DNA of 64,000 nt, taken from assembly GCF_900156045.1 (NCBI RefSeq), contig NZ_FTMX01000003.1, positions 124,001-188,000 on the forward strand, given 5' to 3'. Within the stretch, counting starts at the first letter, position 1, and every line of letters begins with the position of its first letter. The position numbers were made by a program, and so were the translations under genes. The DNA comes from Peribacillus simplex (GTDB taxonomy: Bacteria > Bacillota > Bacilli > Bacillales > DSM-1321). Below, one piece after another: positions 59,541 to 64,000 of this stretch. Below the pieces are notes generated by a model. The model was not told the DNA's origin, did no database searches, and saw only the letters and a list, made by a program, of their open reading frames with translations.

Positions 59541-60077
59541 TTACTTTGGACTTGGAAAAATGCGTGTTACTAGTTCACGGAACTCTTCAGCGAATCCTGC
59601 AACAGGTTTTCCATTCTCGATATCATTCGCATACCCTTTCATTCTTTGAACGAAGTCCGGGTTTGTCGACACATAAACTTGGTCCACCGATGGATCGGCC
59701 CCCCTCACTGCATCAGCAACCCTTTCTTTAAGGTCATTCGAGATATCCTTATCGCCGCCGTCTTTCAATACTGCCCCTACATAGGCATTATTTTCAGTAA
59801 CGATGACACTTGCGTTACTTACTTCCTTCAAGGCTTCGACCCGGTTTGAGACATCCTCGGAGACCCTCATATCGTTTATGCCATTACCGTTATCATTTTT
59901 GTAATTATTATCATTAACATTTTGCCTTGTGTCGCTCACATTCATTGGATTATCTAAATTATCTTGATTGGTACGATTCAGGCCAAGATTTTCACTGGCA
60001 TTTTCTTTATCATTAGGGGAACAACCTGTAATCACTAAAGCCATCATCGCACTTGATACTATCGCTTTATAATTCAT
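59541..60077 (-). CDS. YhcN/YlaJ-family sporulation lipoprotein
   Basis: 178 residues: signal peptide with lipobox VITGCSP (Cys near 19), Asn/Asp-rich linker (residues ~25-68), then the YhcN domain (VSNRVEALKEVSNASVIVTENNAYVGAVL). Located upstream of, and on the same strand as, the germinant receptor operon, fitting a role in germination. Second member of the family in the window (see yutC). Confidence 0.87.
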   Translation of the reverse strand: MNYKAIVSSAMMALVITGCSPNDKENASENLGLNRTNQDNLDNPMNVSDTRQNVNDNNYKNDNGNGINDMRVSEDVSNRVEALKEVSNASVIVTENNAYVGAVLKDGGDKDISNDLKERVADAVRGADPSVDQVYVSTNPDFVQRMKGYANDIENGKPVAGFAEEFRELVTRIFPSPK

Positions 60078-60130
60078 TTCTTCACTCCTCTAAAATCGTT
60101 TAACATTACTATTTACGAGGAGAGGGTGGA

Positions 60131-60451
60131 TTATTCAGAAGAAGTGATCTTCAAGCCGATAATCCCCACCAAAATTAAACCGACGAATACCAACCGCATC
60201 GCATCCTTAGGCTCGTTAAATACGATGATGCCAACCAGAACAGCCCCAAGAGCCCCTATTCCGGTCCAAATTGCATACGCTGTTCCCATAGGCAAGGTTT
60301 TTATCGCCGATGATAAAAAATAAAAACTAATGACCATACCGGCAATCGTTATGATAGAAGGCACTAATTTCGTAAAACCCTCAGTATACTTTAAACTTGT
60401 CGCCCATACCACTTCAAATAATCCTGCAATCACCAATTGAATCCAAGCCAT
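60131..60451 (-). CDS. Guanidinium exporter Gdx-type SMR protein
   Basis: 106 residues, four helices, small multidrug resistance family. Key Glu in [18 protein letters not shown] (Glu near residue 12) and [19 protein letters not shown] near 56; the W/T pattern favours the SugE/Gdx branch over EmrE. The guanidine-I riboswitch in its leader strongly supports guanidinium as substrate. ATG 60451 follows GGAGGGAAAGAAG. No second SMR gene, unlike YkkC/YkkD pairs. Confidence 0.9.
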   Translation of the reverse strand: MAWIQLVIAGLFEVVWATSLKYTEGFTKLVPSIITIAGMVISFYFLSSAIKTLPMGTAYAIWTGIGALGAVLVGIIVFNEPKDAMRLVFVGLILVGIIGLKITSSE

Positions 60452-60471
60452 CTTCTTTCCCTCCAATTACA

Positions 60472-60589
60472 GAAAAAGCCCGAAAGGTCATAAATCATAA
60501 CCTCCCGGGCTTTTTTCCCTCCGTGTACGCAGATTCCTGCGCGTTTCTCTTGGACCATTCCGGTAAAATTCAACCGAGGAACCCTAGAA
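60472..60589 (-). promoter_or_regulatory. Guanidine-I (ykkC) riboswitch
   Basis: Minus strand carries the class hallmarks: CTAGGGTTCC near the 5' end, CCGGAATGGTCCAAGAGAAACG, then ACACGGAGGGA-AAAAGCCCGGGAGG. The terminator is GCCCGGGAGG.../...CCTTTCGGGC with T5. Guanidine binding should prevent termination and switch on the exporter. Confidence 0.92.
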
Positions 60590-60604
60590 ACTTATTATTT
60601 CCAT

Positions 60605-60634
60605 ACTATATCATGTACATTTCAAATCGGTCAA
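60605..60634 (-). promoter_or_regulatory. Sigma-A promoter of the guanidine riboswitch/exporter unit
   Basis: TTGACC (60634-60629), 18 bases, TATAGT (60610-60605), placing the start just ahead of the riboswitch. Confidence 0.65.
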
Positions 60635-60638
60635 ACAC

Positions 60639-60968
60639 TTATGCATCGCTTCTGTTCCTAAGCTTCCACTTGTCACCCTTTATTGAAAACCAAATATTTT
60701 TAAAGGGTTCAGGTATTTCTTTAGCCGCATCAACCGTATATTGTACGGCCTCTTTTTTATATTGAACATCTTCATTGATTTCTTGCTGGGTCATGGCGAG
60801 TTGGTCCGTCTCCGATTTAATCTGGTCCGTTTTAGCCTGGATGCGTGTAACGGTTTCAGTCACATTATCAATTGTCGGTTTGGAATCCTTAAATGTTTTA
60901 AAAGCAAAAAACGCTAAATAGATAATCGATCCGATAAAGAGGGCAAGACTAATATATACAATGATCAC
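60639..60968 (-). CDS. DUF948-like membrane-anchored coiled-coil protein
   Basis: 109 residues: one N-terminal membrane helix (IIVYISLALFIGSIIYLAFFAF), then a coiled-coil-like stretch (TIDNVTETVTRIQAKTDQIKSETDQL, residues ~33-58), typical of the DUF948/YtxG-like family. Function unknown, often linked to stress. Ribosome site AGGAGGAATCTAGGTG region precedes ATG 60968. Confidence 0.75.
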   Translation of the reverse strand: MIIVYISLALFIGSIIYLAFFAFKTFKDSKPTIDNVTETVTRIQAKTDQIKSETDQLAMTQQEINEDVQYKKEAVQYTVDAAKEIPEPFKNIWFSIKGDKWKLRNRSDA

Positions 60969-61086
60969 CTAGATTCCTCCTTTTATTTTACCTTTACTAT
61001 ACCCGTAATAAATGGGCAGAAAACGAATCCACATGTATTTTCTTTTATGCCTGGTCATATTATTGATAGAAAAAGGAGGAATGAAA

Positions 61087-61266
61087 ATGAATCAAATGCC
61101 TCTGCTTAAAGCCTGTTTTAAAGCTGGAATACACTTCATCAGACATATGACCATACAGCAGGCTGCCACTATTGCAGGAATCATTTTTTTAATCATTCAT
61201 CCAGAAGTTTTCAGCCCCCTTTGGCTTACATTGGCAACCTCCGTCTTGATTCTGCTCCTGCTTTGA
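61087..61266 (+). CDS. Hypothetical small membrane protein
   Basis: 59 residues from ATG 61087 with AAAGGAGG 7 bases upstream; an ATG two codons earlier is too close to that site. Two hydrophobic segments, TIAGIIFLIIHPEVF and PLWLTLATSVLILLLL at the very C-terminus. No family recognised. Confidence 0.6.
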   Translation: MNQMPLLKACFKAGIHFIRHMTIQQAATIAGIIFLIIHPEVFSPLWLTLATSVLILLLL

Positions 61267-61785
61267 AGATTATTAGTGACCTCCCGCACACTGGTTGAGT
61301 CACCGATTTCTTCACTAACATCCCCATCCAGTCAAGGAGAACACCGAAGATATGCAACAACATCCCTCTCTTGACCTTAGAAGAATGTTCCTGCACGGAT
61401 TTAACGGCCATGGAGACTCGAACATTAATAGGTCTGCTTCCATGCATACTATCTTATGGAAGTACATAATGTGGAAAACCTATTTCCATTAACACCTTAT
61501 ATCCACTCTTCTTAAATTATGGGGATATCTGTTTAAGACAGCATTGAATTAAAAATGTGCACACTTGGACTTCAAACCCTTCATAAGGATGAACTATAAA
61601 GTTTAATCAATCGATTGATTAAAAAGGAATTTGACTTGAACCCCCTTGTGACAGCAGAACTTCCCTCCCCTTATATATTGATCACACTGCAATTGCCATT
61701 CTATCAAACGAGTAACTATTAGAAAATTGAAAAAAATGTGTATAATTAGACTATATTCATTAACTCTTAAGGAGGAATCATAGTC
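61267..61785. other. 519-base gap upstream of the RraA-like gene
   Basis: No convincing gene. A 73-codon minus-strand frame (61226-61447) has a vaguely transposase-like ring but no motif I can name. The notable element is the palindrome at 61602-61623. A TATAAT at 61741-61746 lies 39 bases before the RraA gene, without an obvious -35. Confidence 0.5.
61602..61623. promoter_or_regulatory. 22-bp perfect palindrome, putative operator
   Basis: TTTAATCAATCGATTGATTAAA is its own reverse complement. It has the form of a dimeric (for example TetR or MarR type) operator. It lies 162 bases before the RraA-like start and 335 bases after the small membrane gene. Confidence 0.45.
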
Positions 61786-62406
61786 ATGGATACTATCATT
61801 CAACAGTTCAGGAATTTGCCCACCACGGCGATTTCCGATGCAATGGAAGGGTTGAGCAATCTGGAATCAGCGATTAAACCCTTAAAGGAAGAATATCATA
61901 TGGCCGGACGAGCTTTTACTGTACAGATGCCCGTTGGTGATAATTCAGCCGTGTTAAAAGCAATCGGTCAAGCAAGTCCTGGTGATATTATAGTCGTTGA
62001 CAGCAAAGGTGATACATACCGGGCAATAGCAGGAGATTTTGTTGTCGGCATGATGCAGACCATGGAAATTGGCGGCCTCGTAGTAGATGGAGTCATTCGC
62101 GACCTTGAAGCAATTAAAGGGATGACCTTCCCTGTTTTCAGCAAAGGGACGACGGTTGCCTCAAGCGGCAAGAACGGTGTAGGCGAAACCAATATCCCCA
62201 TTTCCTGTGGGGGTGTCACCGTATTTCCAGGGGACATTATCATAGGGGACATAGATGGAGTCGTGGTCGTGCCACAAGCCATGGGTGAAGAAATCCTTAC
62301 CAAAGCAAAGGATAAAATCTTGAAAGATGAACAGCGTGCTGAAAAATATGCAGGGAAGCCTGATGAAATAAGAAAGTATATTGCCATGATGACCAATAAA
62401 GCATGA
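61786..62406 (+). CDS. RraA-like / HMG aldolase family protein
   Basis: 206 residues. RraA-fold motifs: TTAISDAM (residues 13-20), GDFVVGMMQTMEIGGLVVDGVIRDLEAI (near 85-112, with the catalytic Arg-Asp of DGVIRDL), SCGGVTVFPGDIIIGDIDGVVVVP near 145. Bacterial members are 4-hydroxy-4-methyl-2-oxoglutarate / oxaloacetate aldolases or RNase E inhibitors; with no RNase E in most Firmicutes, the aldolase role is likelier. AAGGAGG precedes ATG 61786. Monocistronic. Confidence 0.87.
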   Translation: MDTIIQQFRNLPTTAISDAMEGLSNLESAIKPLKEEYHMAGRAFTVQMPVGDNSAVLKAIGQASPGDIIVVDSKGDTYRAIAGDFVVGMMQTMEIGGLVVDGVIRDLEAIKGMTFPVFSKGTTVASSGKNGVGETNIPISCGGVTVFPGDIIIGDIDGVVVVPQAMGEEILTKAKDKILKDEQRAEKYAGKPDEIRKYIAMMTNKA

Positions 62407-62421
62407 TCTAACGCATAAAAA

Positions 62422-62453
62422 AACAGGCAGGAAGCGATGGCTTCCTGCCTGTT
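62422..62453. terminator. Terminator between the RraA-like gene and ltaS
   Basis: ACAGGCAGGAAG / CTTCCTGCCTGT perfect 12-bp stem with a 6-base loop and flanking A and T runs; bidirectional between convergent genes. Confidence 0.9.
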
Positions 62454-62466
62454 CTTTTCATTAGCC

Positions 62467-64000
62467 TTATTTATCGGTCTTTTCGTCTTCCTTTGAACCT
62501 TCTTCATCATATGTGTAATCATAATCAGTAGGGTCTATCGGTTTAAAACCATTTGGAGTATAGAAACGGAGTAAGTCACCGTTCACTACTTGGTCGGATA
62601 AATTGAGCATCGTTTCAGCTCTCTTTTTATAATTGAGGATGTCATCATTTTCCTCGACCAATTCACCTGTTTTAGTATCGTAGTATTTACCTTTAATGGA
62701 AGTGACATCCGGTGTAACAAAATCACCATTCCTGAAAGGTACCACTTCATTATGATCTTTTGACAATAAATCTGAACCGAATTGTACATAATCTTTAGAT
62801 TCGATTCCTAACAGATGCAATAAAGTAGGGAGAAGGTCGATCTGTCCTCCGTATTGGTGCATTTCCCCGCCTTCAACACCCGGAACATGAATCAATAATG
62901 GTACACGTTGCAATTGGGCATTCTCAAATGCGCCAACATCCTTGCCAAGCACTTTTGACATGGCTTCTTTATGGTTTTCGGAAATACCATAGTGATCACC
63001 ATACATAACGATTACCGAGTTATCATATAGACCGGATTCCTTCAGATAATCGAAAAACTCTTTAAGCGCCTCATCGGCATAGCGTGCAGTCTGGAAGTAA
63101 TTATCTACGGAAGCATCGCCTGTCGTTTGCTTACCGATTGTTGCTTTTTCCTGGTCCATCGCATATGGGAAATGATGAGATACCGTTATGAATTTTGTAT
63201 AGAAAGGCTGTTTAAGCGTTTCTAACATTGGAATCGATTCCTTGAAGAAAGGCTTATCCATTAACCCATAACTCAGTACTTCCTCTTTATTTTCCATATT
63301 ATAATGGTTTGCATCGAAGAACTGATTAAAACCAAGAGACTTATACATTTTATCCCGGTTCCAGAAAGACTTGTAATTACCATGGAACACAGCAGATGTG
63401 TATCCTTGTTGTCCTAAAATCGCTGGTGCTGCTTGATACGTATTTTGGGCACGGTTTGTGAATGCTGCCCCCTGTGGTAAACCGAACAGGGAATTTTCAA
63501 GCATGAATTCGGCATCCGCTGTTTTACCTTGGCCCACTTGATGGAAGAAATTATCAAAGTGCATGAAATCTGACTTATCATGTGCAAGTGAGTTCAAAAA
63601 TGGAGTTACTTCCTCCCCATTCAACTTATAATCGATCAGGAAATTCTGCATCGATTCCAAATGCAGGTAGATAACATTCTTACCTTTGGCTGCACCAAAA
63701 TATTCAGGGTTCGGTTCAGCGCTTGTAGCCTTCGTATAGTTGACGACTTCAGCGATATCCGTGCTGTTTGCAGTTGCACGCTGAGCGTATGTTTTAGTAT
63801 TCTGAACGGCATCATAAACCGTATAGTTGAACATGCCCAAATATTTGACGATATAGTTCCGGTCGAATGTTCTTGATAATAATTGCGGGCGATCCTTTTC
63901 AGCAAGTCCCAAATTGATTGCAAAAATTGCAAGTCCCGCTAGGTAAACCATTCCAACTGTACGGCGTTTGACTTTGAAGTCTTCCACTTTAAAGTCTTTG
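62467..64000 (-). CDS. ltaS: LtaS-family lipoteichoic acid synthase (partial, 5' end off the right edge)
   Basis: The visible ~510 residues contain one membrane segment near the cut and the complete extracellular sulfatase-like domain. Nucleophile Thr in GQGKTADAEF, metal ligand Glu in YLHLESMQNF, and VMYGDHYGISENH with the Asp/His ligands. The reading frame is open to position 63999, so the N-terminal membrane segments are outside the window. LtaS polymerises glycerol phosphate from phosphatidylglycerol onto the glycolipid anchor. B. subtilis has four paralogues (ltaS, yfnI, yqgS, yvgJ); which one this is cannot be settled here. An acidic Asp/Glu/Lys-rich tail is notable. Confidence 0.9.
   Translation of the reverse strand, partial: KDFKVEDFKVKRRTVGMVYLAGLAIFAINLGLAEKDRPQLLSRTFDRNYIVKYLGMFNYTVYDAVQNTKTYAQRATANSTDIAEVVNYTKATSAEPNPEYFGAAKGKNVIYLHLESMQNFLIDYKLNGEEVTPFLNSLAHDKSDFMHFDNFFHQVGQGKTADAEFMLENSLFGLPQGAAFTNRAQNTYQAAPAILGQQGYTSAVFHGNYKSFWNRDKMYKSLGFNQFFDANHYNMENKEEVLSYGLMDKPFFKESIPMLETLKQPFYTKFITVSHHFPYAMDQEKATIGKQTTGDASVDNYFQTARYADEALKEFFDYLKESGLYDNSVIVMYGDHYGISENHKEAMSKVLGKDVGAFENAQLQRVPLLIHVPGVEGGEMHQYGGQIDLLPTLLHLLGIESKDYVQFGSDLLSKDHNEVVPFRNGDFVTPDVTSIKGKYYDTKTGELVEENDDILNYKKRAETMLNLSDQVVNGDLLRFYTPNGFKPIDPTDYDYTYDEEGSKEDEKTDK

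Noticed and set aside
61226..61447. 73-codon minus-strand frame, possible transposase fragment
   Set aside because: No catalytic motif or family phrase could be named, no ribosome site, and it overlaps the end of the small membrane gene.
61968..62522. 184-codon minus-strand frame opposite the RraA-like gene
   Set aside because: It spans the terminator at 62422-62453 and has no ribosome site; the plus-strand RraA motifs are convincing.

Overview
The window reads as chromosomal core sequence of a spore-forming Bacillaceae species. Low-to-moderate GC, strong AGGAGG-type ribosome sites, TTG and GTG starts, sporulation and germination genes, and gene order close to the Bacillus subtilis yumB-yutM-thr-yut-lipA-yun-suf-met-yus-fad block all point there. 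Protein wording looks most like the Peribacillus (Bacillus simplex) group; that genus call is inference from remembered families, not from a search. No rRNA, tRNA, CRISPR array, prophage or intact insertion sequence was seen.

Layout. 1-6.6 kb: redox flavoproteins (a partial type II NADH dehydrogenase, YumC ferredoxin-NADP reductase, YutJ), small Fe-S or thiol proteins (YutM, YuzB, YuzD, YutI) and two decayed genes (a YhfK-like NAD-binding protein and a DUF2225 protein). 6.8-10.2 kb: the translationally coupled hom-thrC-thrB operon with a recognisable promoter. 10.3-24.3 kb: a secreted L,D-transpeptidase, YutH/YutG/YutF/YutE/YutD/YutC, lipoyl synthase, LytH, YunB, an HD-GYP protein and YunC-YunF. 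24.4-29.6 kb: sufCDSUB. 29.6-31.5 kb: a degenerate accessory patch with three tandem 182-bp structured repeats, an IS1182-type transposase remnant and a duplicated 25-bp terminator-like motif.

31.5-36 kb: methionine supply, with metNPQ and metY each behind its own SAM (S-box) riboswitch. 36-44.6 kb: yusE, yusF, gcvH, yusI and the fadN-fadA-fadE beta-oxidation operon with a FadR-type palindrome, then yuzL and proline dehydrogenase. 44.7-46.6 kb: two CotF-like coat genes and a SEDS (RodA/FtsW/SpoVE) gene. 46.8-50.4 kb: mntABCD with two MntR-like boxes.

50.5-55.6 kb: a LacI-family regulator divergent from a 28-codon hydrophobic ORF with matching promoter/operator elements on both sides, then lysP behind a lysine (L-box) riboswitch, then an oligo-1,6-glucosidase. 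55.7-60.1 kb: a gerA-gerB-gerC germinant receptor operon and a YhcN lipoprotein. 60.1-60.6 kb: an SMR exporter behind a guanidine-I (ykkC) riboswitch, hence probably a guanidinium exporter. 61-64 kb: a small membrane ORF, a 22-bp perfect palindrome, an RraA-like protein and the 3' part of a lipoteichoic acid synthase running off the right edge.

Most of the window is ordinary core genome. The strongest candidate for something undescribed is the divergent LacI regulator / mini-membrane-protein module at 50.5-51.9 kb. The repeat/IS patch at 30.4-31.5 kb is the clearest accessory region.
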